DNA from: an uncultured Bacteroidales bacterium
Lineage (GTDB): Bacteria > Bacteroidota > Bacteroidia > Bacteroidales > Muribaculaceae
Assembly (NCBI GenBank): GCA_900547755.1
Contig: URIC01000041.1
Span: forward strand, 1 to 23,688
Reading direction: 5' to 3'
DNA length: 23,688 nt
Positions 6,689 through 14,410 of the stretch are shown here, piece by piece (the stretch's first letter is position 1; the number at the start of each line of letters is the position of its first letter). The translations under genes and the position numbers were made by a program. The notes beneath the pieces are model-generated. The model did no database searches. It saw nothing but the letters and a program-made list of their open reading frames with translations, and was not told the origin of the DNA.

Positions 6689-6754
6689 GGGAGCCGTCTG
6701 TCTTATACGCTCTTGAGCCGTGGGTCTCCTCGCGTATGTTAAAGCGACAGGAGA
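6689..6754 (+). promoter_or_regulatory. expression platform masking the thiD ribosome site
   Basis: TCTCCT (6725-6730) is exactly complementary to AGGAGA (6749-6754), which contains the GGAG and the first base of the preferred thiD ATG. An alternative pairing joins GGGAG (6689-6693) to CTCCT (6726-6730) and would free the site. A further stem, CTGTC/GACAG plus ATACGC/GCGTAT (6698-6710 with 6732-6750), is also possible. This suggests translational control by the riboswitch. The pairings were found by eye and no energies were calculated. Confidence 0.5.
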
Positions 6755-7629
6755 TGAATAGTTACAGAACCGTTTTATCCATTGCCGGGTCAGACTCCGT
6801 GGGAGGTGCCGGTATTCAGGCCGACATCAAGACCTGTACGGCTTTGGGAGTCTGCGCCATGACGGCGGTGACCGCCCTTACGGCACAGAACACACAAGGG
6901 GTGTCCCGTGTGGCCGTCACTGACCCGGAGATGCTCGCGGCACAGCTCCGCGCCGTAGCCGACGATGTGCGTCCCGACGCAGTGAAAACAGGTATGCTCC
7001 CGGACGCGGAGTCCGTGGAGCTGGTAGCGCGTTTCCTGAAGGAGCGCTCCCTGACCAACGTGGTGGTGGACCCGGTGATGGTGGCCACAAGCAGCGATTC
7101 CCTCTGCGAAGACCCGGCACGCACACGCCTGCTCACCCTCCTGATTCCCCTGGCACGTGTCGTAACCCCGAATATCCCCGAGGCGGAAACCCTCACCGGC
7201 ATACGGATTTCCGACAGAGCCTCGATGCAACTGGCCGCACTGCACCTGTTGCGCCACACCGGCTGCGGAGCGGTATTGCTGAAGGGAGGGCACGGGTTGG
7301 AGCGCTGCGGCCATGCGGACCTGCTGCTTTCGGGTCCCCGGGAGCTGTGCGGACAGAGCGGCGCATCCGGATTTGCCGAACCTATATGGCTTGAGCATCC
7401 CCACATAGACACCCCCAACACCCACGGCACGGGCTGTACCCTCTCGTCGGCCATAGCCTCCTTGCTGGCACGGGGCATGGGAGTGGAGGATGCGGTACGC
7501 GGAGCTGTGGACTGGCTCGCCGGCGCAATAGCCGCCGGCGCCTCCTATTCTTTCGGCCACGGCCACGGCCCGGTTAATCACCTGTACCGGATTCCGACAC
7601 CATTTATAACTTCTGACACAGATGTCTAA
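6754..7629 (+). CDS. thiD: hydroxymethylpyrimidine/phosphomethylpyrimidine kinase
   Basis: ThiD phosphorylates HMP and then HMP-P to HMP-PP, the pyrimidine half of thiamine. The ATG at 6754 gives 291 aa and places SIAGSDSVGGAGIQADIK at the N-terminus as in the family. An ATG at 6736 in the same frame would add six residues. Other marks of the ribokinase fold are TPNIPEAETLTG, the substrate loop LLKGGHG, and the anion-hole motif NTHGTGCTLSSAIA with GTGC at about residues 225-228. It is the first gene after the riboswitch and ends 1 nt before the preferred thiS start. The C-terminal tail is short and there is no fused ThiE, unlike some Bacteroidota or plant versions. Confidence 0.95.
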   Translation: MNSYRTVLSIAGSDSVGGAGIQADIKTCTALGVCAMTAVTALTAQNTQGVSRVAVTDPEMLAAQLRAVADDVRPDAVKTGMLPDAESVELVARFLKERSLTNVVVDPVMVATSSDSLCEDPARTRLLTLLIPLARVVTPNIPEAETLTGIRISDRASMQLAALHLLRHTGCGAVLLKGGHGLERCGHADLLLSGPRELCGQSGASGFAEPIWLEHPHIDTPNTHGTGCTLSSAIASLLARGMGVEDAVRGAVDWLAGAIAAGASYSFGHGHGPVNHLYRIPTPFITSDTDV

Positions 7630-7630
7630 A

Positions 7631-7831
7631 ATGTATATAAAAGTAAACAGCAAACTGCGGGAACTGCCCTGTCCCATTACAGTAGCGGAGTTCGTACAGC
7701 AGGAGAAGGTGCCCGAAGGGGGCACCGCAATAGCCATTAACGGCAAAGTGGTGCGGCGCGCCGAGTGGGATGCACGCCTGATTGTGGAAAACGACGATAT
7801 TGTCCTTATCCGTGCGGCGTATGGAGGCTGA
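7631..7831 (+). CDS. thiS: sulfur carrier protein ThiS
   Basis: This 66-aa ubiquitin-like protein ends in AYGG. The terminal Gly-Gly is adenylated and turned into a thiocarboxylate that gives sulfur to ThiG. The start at 7631 (MYIKVN) fits family length. An ATG at 7622 in the same frame would give 69 aa and overlap thiD by 8 nt. The last codons TAT-GGA-GGC-TGA contain the ATG of the next gene in another frame, an 11-nt overlap that suggests translational coupling. The partner adenylyltransferase ThiF is not encoded in this window. Confidence 0.93.
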   Translation: MYIKVNSKLRELPCPITVAEFVQQEKVPEGGTAIAINGKVVRRAEWDARLIVENDDIVLIRAAYGG

Positions 7832-9101
7832 GTTCTGGCAGACTACAGTCTTCACCGTGCCCGGCTCTCCGGGACGCGACATCACGGATGCCTCGGGCGA
7901 CGCCACCGGCGAATGGGCCTGCGAAGCGCTGGAGCAGGAGGCTATGCTGATAACCGAAATACTGAAAAACGGTGCCGCCGATGTGATACACATACGCAAA
8001 CCGGAGTGGGATGCCCGACGTACCGGGGCGCTTATTGGCGCTGTCCCTCGGGAACTGCATCCACGTCTGCGTATTCATGACCACTTCGGTCTGACAGCGC
8101 TCAATCCTCATCTCGGTGGAGTACATCTCAACAGCCGCAACAGCATTGCGCCACCCGGCATACATGGGGTGAGCCGCAGCTGCCACTCCCTGACCGAAGT
8201 CGAGGAGTGCGTGGGCCGATTTGACTATGTCACCCTCTCCCCCATATTCGATTCCATATCCAAACCGGGCTATTCCTCCCTCTTCTCCTTGGAGAAGATG
8301 CCCGCCGCCCTGCGCGGCAAGGGCAGAGTGATAGCTCTTGGAGGGGTGCGCCCCGAATTGTTTCCCGCTCTGCGGCGTGCCGGCTTCAGCGGAGCCGCAC
8401 TATTGGGCAACGTTTGGGAGAACCCACGTGAATATATCGCCGCAGGACGTAAATACACGGCTCTGACACGTAACTTCCCGCTCCAGTTCATCACCGACGC
8501 GACAGATGCCGAAAGGACAGTGGCTCAGGTGCGGGCTGCCCTCCGGGGAGGATGCCGTTGGATACAGGTGCGGATGAAGGATGCCTCTGCCTCGCAGACC
8601 GAAGCCGCACTGCGCGAGGCCGCCGCACTCTGCCGCCGGGCCGGTGCCGTTATTCTGGTGGATGACAACGTAGAGCTGGCCCGGGTATGCGGCACCGGCG
8701 TACATCTGGGAAAGAACGATATGCCACCAGGTGAAGCCCGACGCATACTCGGACCGGAAGCGATAATCGGCAGCACCTGCAACACCGCCGCCGACATCGA
8801 AGCCGTACAACGCGAGGGCGTATCGGACTACATCGGCCTGGGGCCTTTCCGCTTCACCTCCACAAAGAAGAACCTCTCTCCGGTACTCGGCGTCGAAGGC
8901 TACCGGACTCTATGCGCCGGCTGCTCTCCCCGCCGGCTGCCCATAGTGGCCATAGGAGGCATAACTCCGGCCGACGTGGCCGCACTGCGGGAGGCCGGCG
9001 CCGACGGAATAGCGGTGAGCGGCGTCATCGCACATGCAGCCGACCCCGTGGCCGCAACCCGTACTCTCATTGATGAAATCAATAAAAACAAATATAAATG
9101 A
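7821..9101 (+). CDS. thiE: fusion of a TenI/ThiE-like domain with thiamine phosphate synthase
   Basis: This 426-aa protein carries two tandem TIM-barrel domains of the ThiE/TenI superfamily. The single-domain family is about 200-220 aa. Residues about 1-215 resemble the second, divergent ThiE-like protein of Bacteroidota (VIHIRKP 55-61, HDHF 86-89, GVHLNSRN 100-107, SRSCHS 118-123, SPIFDSISKPGY 140-151, ALGG 172-175). The substrate residues of true ThiE are not conserved, so a TenI-like thiazole tautomerase role is inferred. Residues about 220-426 are a full ThiE (WIQVRMKD 247-254, DDN 281-283, HLGKND 295-300, GPFRFTSTKK 341-350, AIGG 377-380, VSGVI 399-403), which joins HMP-PP and thiazole phosphate into thiamine phosphate. 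The frame is open from 7782, but the ATG at 7821 is preferred. It overlaps thiS by 11 nt and thiG by ATGA. Confidence 0.9.
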   Translation: MEAEFWQTTVFTVPGSPGRDITDASGDATGEWACEALEQEAMLITEILKNGAADVIHIRKPEWDARRTGALIGAVPRELHPRLRIHDHFGLTALNPHLGGVHLNSRNSIAPPGIHGVSRSCHSLTEVEECVGRFDYVTLSPIFDSISKPGYSSLFSLEKMPAALRGKGRVIALGGVRPELFPALRRAGFSGAALLGNVWENPREYIAAGRKYTALTRNFPLQFITDATDAERTVAQVRAALRGGCRWIQVRMKDASASQTEAALREAAALCRRAGAVILVDDNVELARVCGTGVHLGKNDMPPGEARRILGPEAIIGSTCNTAADIEAVQREGVSDYIGLGPFRFTSTKKNLSPVLGVEGYRTLCAGCSPRRLPIVAIGGITPADVAALREAGADGIAVSGVIAHAADPVAATRTLIDEINKNKYK

Positions 9102-9874
9102 CTGACAAACTGATAATCGGCGAGCGCGAATTTGGCTCGCGTCTCTTTGTGGGGACGGGAAAATTCAGCTCCCCCGAGGTGATGCTGGAAAGCGTTCTGG
9201 CTTCCCGAAGCGAAATGATAACAGTGGCTATGAAGCGTGTGAATATGCTCAATGAGGCCACAGACGAGATGCTCACACACATCAACCGCGAGCACGTGCA
9301 GCTGCTGCCCAACACCAGCGGAGTGCGCGATGCCAAGGAAGCCGTACTCGCTGCCCAGATGAGCCGCGAAATCTTCGGCACCCCCTTCATCAAGCTGGAA
9401 ATACACCCGGACCCCAAGTACTTGCTGCCGGACCCCGTGGAGACGCTGCTCGCCACCGAGGAGCTGGCCAAGGAGGGATTTGTGGTTCTCCCCTATGTGC
9501 AGGCCGACCCGGTACTATGCAAGCGTCTTGAGGAAGCCGGTGCGGCCGCAGTGATGCCTCTGGGCGCTCCCATAGGCACCAACAAGGGCCTGCGCACCCT
9601 GGACTTCCTGGAAATCATCATCGAGCAGAGCCGCGTGCCCGTAGTGGTGGACGCCGGCATCGGCGCTCCCTCTCATGCCGCACAGGCTATGGAGATGGGT
9701 GCTGACGCCGTACTCGTGAACACCGCCATAGCGGTAGCCGGAAACCCAGTGGAAATGGCCCGCGCCTTCGACGAGGCGGTGAAGGCCGGACGACGCGCTT
9801 TCCTGGCCGGCCTAGGCGAAGTAGGCACTTTCGCCGCAGCCACCTCCCCCCTCACGGCTTTCCTTGACGAATAA
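9098..9874 (+). CDS. thiG: thiazole synthase ThiG
   Basis: ThiG condenses deoxyxylulose 5-phosphate, dehydroglycine and the ThiS thiocarboxylate into the thiazole ring. The 258-aa length is normal. The Schiff-base lysine is Lys99 in FIKLEIHPD. PLGAPIGTNKGL and VVVDAGIGAPSHAAQAMEMGADAV, split across the phosphate-binding part of the barrel, are also present. Its start overlaps the end of the tenI-thiE fusion as ATGA. The dehydroglycine presumably comes from ThiH at the end of the operon. Confidence 0.96.
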   Translation: MTDKLIIGEREFGSRLFVGTGKFSSPEVMLESVLASRSEMITVAMKRVNMLNEATDEMLTHINREHVQLLPNTSGVRDAKEAVLAAQMSREIFGTPFIKLEIHPDPKYLLPDPVETLLATEELAKEGFVVLPYVQADPVLCKRLEEAGAAAVMPLGAPIGTNKGLRTLDFLEIIIEQSRVPVVVDAGIGAPSHAAQAMEMGADAVLVNTAIAVAGNPVEMARAFDEAVKAGRRAFLAGLGEVGTFAAATSPLTAFLDE

Positions 9875-9898
9875 GACCCATTTTAATACCCCATACCT

Positions 9899-11617
9899 AT
9901 GAAAATCAGCGATATAGACGTATCCTCATATCCCAATTCCGAGAAAATATACATGCCCGGCACCCTCTTCCCCTATCTGCGTGTAGGGATGCGCCGCGTT
10001 CACCAATACCCCACAGTCAAAATCGAGAACGGCAAACGTGTGGAATATCCCAACCCGGATGTAGTGCTGTACGACACATCCGGCCCCTACACCGACCCCG
10101 ATATCCAGATAGACCTCTACAAAGGGCTGCCCCGCACCCGAGAGGCCTGGGTGGACAGCCGTGGCGACACCGAGGTGCTGGATGGCATAACCAGCGAATA
10201 TGGCCGTATGCGCCTCGCCGACAAGAGCCTGGACGAAATACGATTCCCCGTGCGTCACAACCCTCGCCGTGCCAAGGAGGGCAAGCGTGTCACCCAGCTC
10301 CACTACGCCCGCAAGGGTATCATAACCCCCGAAATGGAATATGTGGCCATACGCGAGAACCTGAACAACGCCGAGCTTGGCATCGAGAGCCACATCACCC
10401 CCGAGTTCGTGCGCTCCGAGATTGCCGCAGGACGTGCAATAATCTCCGCCAACATCAACCACCCGGAGGCCGAGCCCATGATTATCGGCAGGGCCTTCTC
10501 CGTCAAGCTGAACACTAACATCGGCAACTCCGCCCTCTCCTCCGGTATCGAAGAGGAAATCAGCAAGGCCGTGTGGAGCTGCTACTGGGGCGGCGACACT
10601 CTCATGGACCTCTCCACCGGCGACAATATACACGAGACCCGCGAGTGGATTATCCGCAACTGCCCCACTCCCGTAGGCACAGTACCCATCTACCAGGCCC
10701 TGGAGAAGGTAAACGGCGATGTCCGCAAACTCACCTGGGAGATATACCGCGATACCCTCATCGAACAGGCCGAGCAGGGTGTGGACTATTTCACAATCCA
10801 CGCCGGGGTGCTTCGCGAACACGCCGACCTGGTAGGCTCCCGCCTCACCGGATGCGTAAGCCGCGGCGGCTCTATTATGACCCAGTGGACCGTCCTCCAC
10901 AACGAGGAGAGCTTCCTCTACACCCATTTCGACGAAATTTGCGAAATCCTGAACAAATATGACGTGGCGGTCTCTTTAGGCGACGGTATGCGTCCCGGCT
11001 CCACACACGATGCCAACGACCGCGCGCAATTCCTGGAACTCGAAGTACTTGGCGAACTCACAAGCAAAGCATGGGAGCATGACGTGCAGGTAATCATCGA
11101 AGGCCCGGGACACGTGCCCATGCACAAGATACGCCAGAACATGGATAAGCAGCTCGAGTGCTGTCACGAGGCCCCCTTCTACACCCTCGGTCCCCTCACC
11201 ACCGACATCGCCCCGGCCTACGACCACATCACTTCCGCCATAGGCGCGGCGATAATCGGCAACCTGGGCACAGCCATGATTTGCTACGTCACCCCAAAGG
11301 AACATCTCTCGCTCCCCACTCTGCAGGATGTGCGCGAGGGTGTGATAGCCTATAAGATTGCCGCCCATGCCGCCGACCTGGCCAAAGGGTATCCCGGAGC
11401 AAACGTCCGCGACGACGCCCTATCGAAGGCCCGCTTCGACTTCCGCTGGAAGGACCAGTTCAATCTGAGTCTGGACCCTGAAAAGGCTCGCTCCTACTAC
11501 CTGGAAAGCCGGCGAAACGCCCCCGATGCCGACGACAAGTTCTGCACCATGTGCGGACCCAATTTCTGCGCCATGCGTATATCCCAAAACATAACTGAAG
11601 AATGTACGAAGAACTGA
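9899..11617 (+). CDS. thiC: phosphomethylpyrimidine synthase ThiC
   Basis: ThiC is a radical SAM enzyme that rearranges aminoimidazole ribotide into HMP-P. The 572-aa chain has the typical start region (PGTLFPYLRVGMRRV), the barrel motifs RAIISANINHPEAEPMIIG and GDGMRPG, and the C-terminal iron-sulfur motif Cys549-x2-Cys552-x4-Cys557 (CTMCGPNFC). It is shorter than the E. coli protein, as in many Bacteroidota. A 24-nt gap separates it from thiG, and its last 16 nt overlap the start of thiH. Confidence 0.97.
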   Translation: MKISDIDVSSYPNSEKIYMPGTLFPYLRVGMRRVHQYPTVKIENGKRVEYPNPDVVLYDTSGPYTDPDIQIDLYKGLPRTREAWVDSRGDTEVLDGITSEYGRMRLADKSLDEIRFPVRHNPRRAKEGKRVTQLHYARKGIITPEMEYVAIRENLNNAELGIESHITPEFVRSEIAAGRAIISANINHPEAEPMIIGRAFSVKLNTNIGNSALSSGIEEEISKAVWSCYWGGDTLMDLSTGDNIHETREWIIRNCPTPVGTVPIYQALEKVNGDVRKLTWEIYRDTLIEQAEQGVDYFTIHAGVLREHADLVGSRLTGCVSRGGSIMTQWTVLHNEESFLYTHFDEICEILNKYDVAVSLGDGMRPGSTHDANDRAQFLELEVLGELTSKAWEHDVQVIIEGPGHVPMHKIRQNMDKQLECCHEAPFYTLGPLTTDIAPAYDHITSAIGAAIIGNLGTAMICYVTPKEHLSLPTLQDVREGVIAYKIAAHAADLAKGYPGANVRDDALSKARFDFRWKDQFNLSLDPEKARSYYLESRRNAPDADDKFCTMCGPNFCAMRISQNITEECTKN

Positions 11618-12762
11618 GGGAGAACCCGTTTGGTCACGGATTCGCCGACATAATAGACCGATACGATTGGGACGAGACCGTCGCCATGGTGGATGCCTCC
11701 ACCGATGCCGATGTGCGCCGCGTTCTCACCAAGGCCGCAGCAAACCGCGTGCGGCTCACCCCCGAGGACTTCGCGGCGCTGATTTCCGAAGCCGCCGACC
11801 CTTACCTGGACCAGATGGCCGCTCTGAGCCGCCGTTTCACTCAGGAACGCTTCGGAAAGACCATAAGCATGTATATACCCATGTATGTGAGCAACGCCTG
11901 CACCAACAAGTGTGTCTACTGTGGCTTCAACCATGACAACCCCTTCACCCGCACCACTCTGACCCTGGAACAGGTGGAGCTGGAGTGCAAGGCCATCAAA
12001 GCCCTCGCTCCCTTCGACAACATACTTATAGTAAGCGGCGAATACCCTGCCCTCTGCGGCGTGGACTATCTGGAGAAGGTACTCGGCGTCTGCCGTCCTT
12101 ACTTCAACAATATGACCATCGAGGTGCAACCCATGAAGACGGAGTTCTACGAGCGTCTCACACACGCGGGCCTCAACGGTGTGGTGTGCTTCCAGGAGAC
12201 TTATCACCGGGAGGCATACAAAAAATACCACCCGAGGGGTATGAAGAGCCATTACGCCTGGCGCCTGAACGGCTTCGACCGCATGGGTCAGGCCGGCGTC
12301 CACAAGATTGGCATGGGCGTACTCATAGGTCTTGAAGACTGGCGTGCCGACATCGTGATGCTCGCACGCCATCTGCGCTACCTCCAGAAGCGCTACTGGC
12401 GCACACGCTACTCAGTGAACTTCCCCCGTATGCGCCCCAGCGAAAGCGGCTATCAGCCCAATGTGGTACTCACGGACCGTCAGCTGGCGCGCCTCACCTT
12501 TGCCTTCCGAATCTTCGACCACGAAGCGGACATCTCCTATTCCACCCGCGAGAAACCTTCTTTCCGCGACGGCATGATGACGCTGGGCGTGACCTCCATG
12601 AGCGCCGGCAGCCAGACAGAACCGGGCGGTTACCATTGCACGCCCGATGCCCTGGAGCAATTCGAGGTCAGCGACGCCCGCACCCCGGCGGAGGTGGATG
12701 CCGCTATCCGCGCACACGGATACGAGCCTGTCTACAAGGACTGGGACGCTGTGTTTGACTAA
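11602..12762 (+). CDS. thiH: 2-iminoacetate synthase ThiH
   Basis: ThiH is a radical SAM lyase that cleaves tyrosine to p-cresol and dehydroglycine for ThiG, the anaerobic alternative to ThiO. The 386-aa chain has the cluster motif Cys100-x3-Cys104-x2-Cys107 (CTNKCVYC) after SMYIPMYVSNA, and a typical C-terminus with TSMSAGSQTEPGGY. Translation starts inside thiC (16-nt overlap). It closes the recognised thiamine gene set. The next gene starts 26 nt later with no terminator between. Confidence 0.96.
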   Translation: MYEELRENPFGHGFADIIDRYDWDETVAMVDASTDADVRRVLTKAAANRVRLTPEDFAALISEAADPYLDQMAALSRRFTQERFGKTISMYIPMYVSNACTNKCVYCGFNHDNPFTRTTLTLEQVELECKAIKALAPFDNILIVSGEYPALCGVDYLEKVLGVCRPYFNNMTIEVQPMKTEFYERLTHAGLNGVVCFQETYHREAYKKYHPRGMKSHYAWRLNGFDRMGQAGVHKIGMGVLIGLEDWRADIVMLARHLRYLQKRYWRTRYSVNFPRMRPSESGYQPNVVLTDRQLARLTFAFRIFDHEADISYSTREKPSFRDGMMTLGVTSMSAGSQTEPGGYHCTPDALEQFEVSDARTPAEVDAAIRAHGYEPVYKDWDAVFD

Positions 12763-12788
12763 GAAACCGTTTCCAAGACTCCCTCTTT

Positions 12789-14381
12789 ATGCGTAAATCA
12801 CTCCTTTCACTGGCAACGGCGGCGGTAGCCCTCATGGCCACCGCCGCCCAACCGCATCAGTCCGCATCCATACCCCCCAGACCCAAAATTGTAGTGGGAA
12901 TAGTGGTGGACCAATTGCGCACCGACTATCTGGAATACCTCAGTCCACTCATGGGCCACGAGGGCTTCCGCTCCCTGATGGAGCACGGCCTCTATATGCG
13001 CGACGTGCGCTTCTCTCCGGCACGCCTGGACATAGCCTCCTCTACCGCAATGCTTTTCAGCGGCACCACTCCCCACCGCACCGGTGTTCCCTCGGCCCGG
13101 ACATGGGATGCCTCCAGGATGAAGGTACTCCCCTCGCTCACCGACCCCGAGTATATAGGCAATTTCACCTCCGAGGCTTTCTCGCCACGCCGCCTGCGGG
13201 TGAGCACGATCACCGACGAGGTGATGATTGACGGAGCTGGCCTGGGCCAGGCCTGGAGCATAGCCGCCGACCCGCAGCAAGCAGTACTGATGGCCTCTCA
13301 CGCCGGCACAGGAGCCATGTGGCTGGACCGCAACACCGGCAAATGGGCTTCTTCCACCTACTACAAGGAGCTGCCCTCTGTGGTCTCCGACCGCAATTAC
13401 CGCCACTCTCTTGCCTCGCGTCTGGACACCATGCAGTGGAAGCCCTTGCTGCCCCTGGAGAACTATCCGGGGCTGCCCGCCCAGAAACGATATTACCCTT
13501 TCCGCTACACCTTCCCCAGCAGACACAAGGAGGTATACGAGCAGTTCCTGGCCTCCCCTAAGGCCAACACCGAGGTCACCGACCTGGCCCTTGAGTGTCT
13601 GCGAAGCCTCAAGCCGGGGACTCGCGGCGACGCTATTGATATGCTGTGCGTAGGCTATTCACTAGCTCCCTTCAAGTTTGTCAAGGACGGGGACTACCGT
13701 CTGGAACTTATGGACGCATACCTGCGCCTGGACAACGACATAGCCCGCCTGGTCAGCGGAGTGGAGAAAGCCGTAGGAAAGGGCAACGCTCTGATTTTCA
13801 TTGTCTCCACTGGCTATTACGACGATGCCGCCGTTGACGATGAGAAGTACCGCATACCCGGTGGCACCTTCTCTGTGAAACGCGCCATTTCCCTGCTCAA
13901 CGCTTTTCTGACGGCCCGCCACGGTCAGGGCAATTTTGTGGACGCTTACGCCGACGGAACCTTATTCCTTAATCATAAGCTGTTGGAGCAGAAGGGACTG
14001 GACCTGACGACTGTCGCTCGCGAAGCCAAAGAGTTTTTGGTCAAAATGAGCGGAGTGGAAGGGGTCTACACTATCAGCGAGCTTATTTCTTCCGCAAGTG
14101 CGGAGACGGAGGGTCTGCGTCTGTCTGTGGACCCGCAAGGGGGCGCGGACCTAATCCTGGACATCTGCCCCGGCTGGCTGCTCACCGACGACACTGTTTA
14201 CCCGCACGTGAGCCACCCGGTGCGCCGCAGTCACTACCTGGCCCCGGCACTTGTGACAGGTCCCGGCATTGACGCGGCGAAAATCCGCACTCCGGTACCG
14301 GCTACCTCGCTGGCGCCGGCACTTTGCGGGACCATGCGTATACGCCAGCCCAACGGCGTCGACACCGCCCCGGCGTTTTAA
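12789..14381 (+). CDS. exported alkaline-phosphatase-fold protein, probably catalytically altered
   Basis: This 530-aa exported protein has a signal peptide over residues 1-20. It belongs to the alkaline phosphatase/phosphodiesterase superfamily as found in Bacteroidota: VGIVVDQLRTDYL with metal-type Asp41, and a nucleophile region around Thr86 (DIASSTAMLFSGTTPHRTGV). In active relatives, a DxxxH motif precedes the LELMDAYLRLD-type helix and an Asp-His pair follows the next strand. Here those positions read VGYSLAPF (288-295) and IVSTGYYDD (338-346), so three or four metal ligands appear lost. A late His482 remains in RRSHYLAP. I infer a pseudo-phosphatase or an enzyme with different chemistry. 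It lies 26 nt after thiH and 29 nt before the GH3 gene, so it may belong to the same transcript. A thiamine role is possible (for example, phosphate release outside the cytoplasm), but nothing in the sequence proves it. Confidence 0.8.
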   Translation: MRKSLLSLATAAVALMATAAQPHQSASIPPRPKIVVGIVVDQLRTDYLEYLSPLMGHEGFRSLMEHGLYMRDVRFSPARLDIASSTAMLFSGTTPHRTGVPSARTWDASRMKVLPSLTDPEYIGNFTSEAFSPRRLRVSTITDEVMIDGAGLGQAWSIAADPQQAVLMASHAGTGAMWLDRNTGKWASSTYYKELPSVVSDRNYRHSLASRLDTMQWKPLLPLENYPGLPAQKRYYPFRYTFPSRHKEVYEQFLASPKANTEVTDLALECLRSLKPGTRGDAIDMLCVGYSLAPFKFVKDGDYRLELMDAYLRLDNDIARLVSGVEKAVGKGNALIFIVSTGYYDDAAVDDEKYRIPGGTFSVKRAISLLNAFLTARHGQGNFVDAYADGTLFLNHKLLEQKGLDLTTVAREAKEFLVKMSGVEGVYTISELISSASAETEGLRLSVDPQGGADLILDICPGWLLTDDTVYPHVSHPVRRSHYLAPALVTGPGIDAAKIRTPVPATSLAPALCGTMRIRQPNGVDTAPAF

Positions 14382-14410
14382 GAGGCTGTTCAATAATATA
14401 ATTCTCTGAG

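Noticed and set aside
6527..6742. 71-codon frame over the riboswitch region
   Set aside because: It runs through the promoter and all conserved TPP aptamer blocks, so the sequence conservation is explained by RNA structure.
6790..7746. 318-codon - strand frame opposite thiD
   Set aside because: The + strand carries clear ThiD motifs, while the opposite product is Gly/Cys/His-rich without any family signature.
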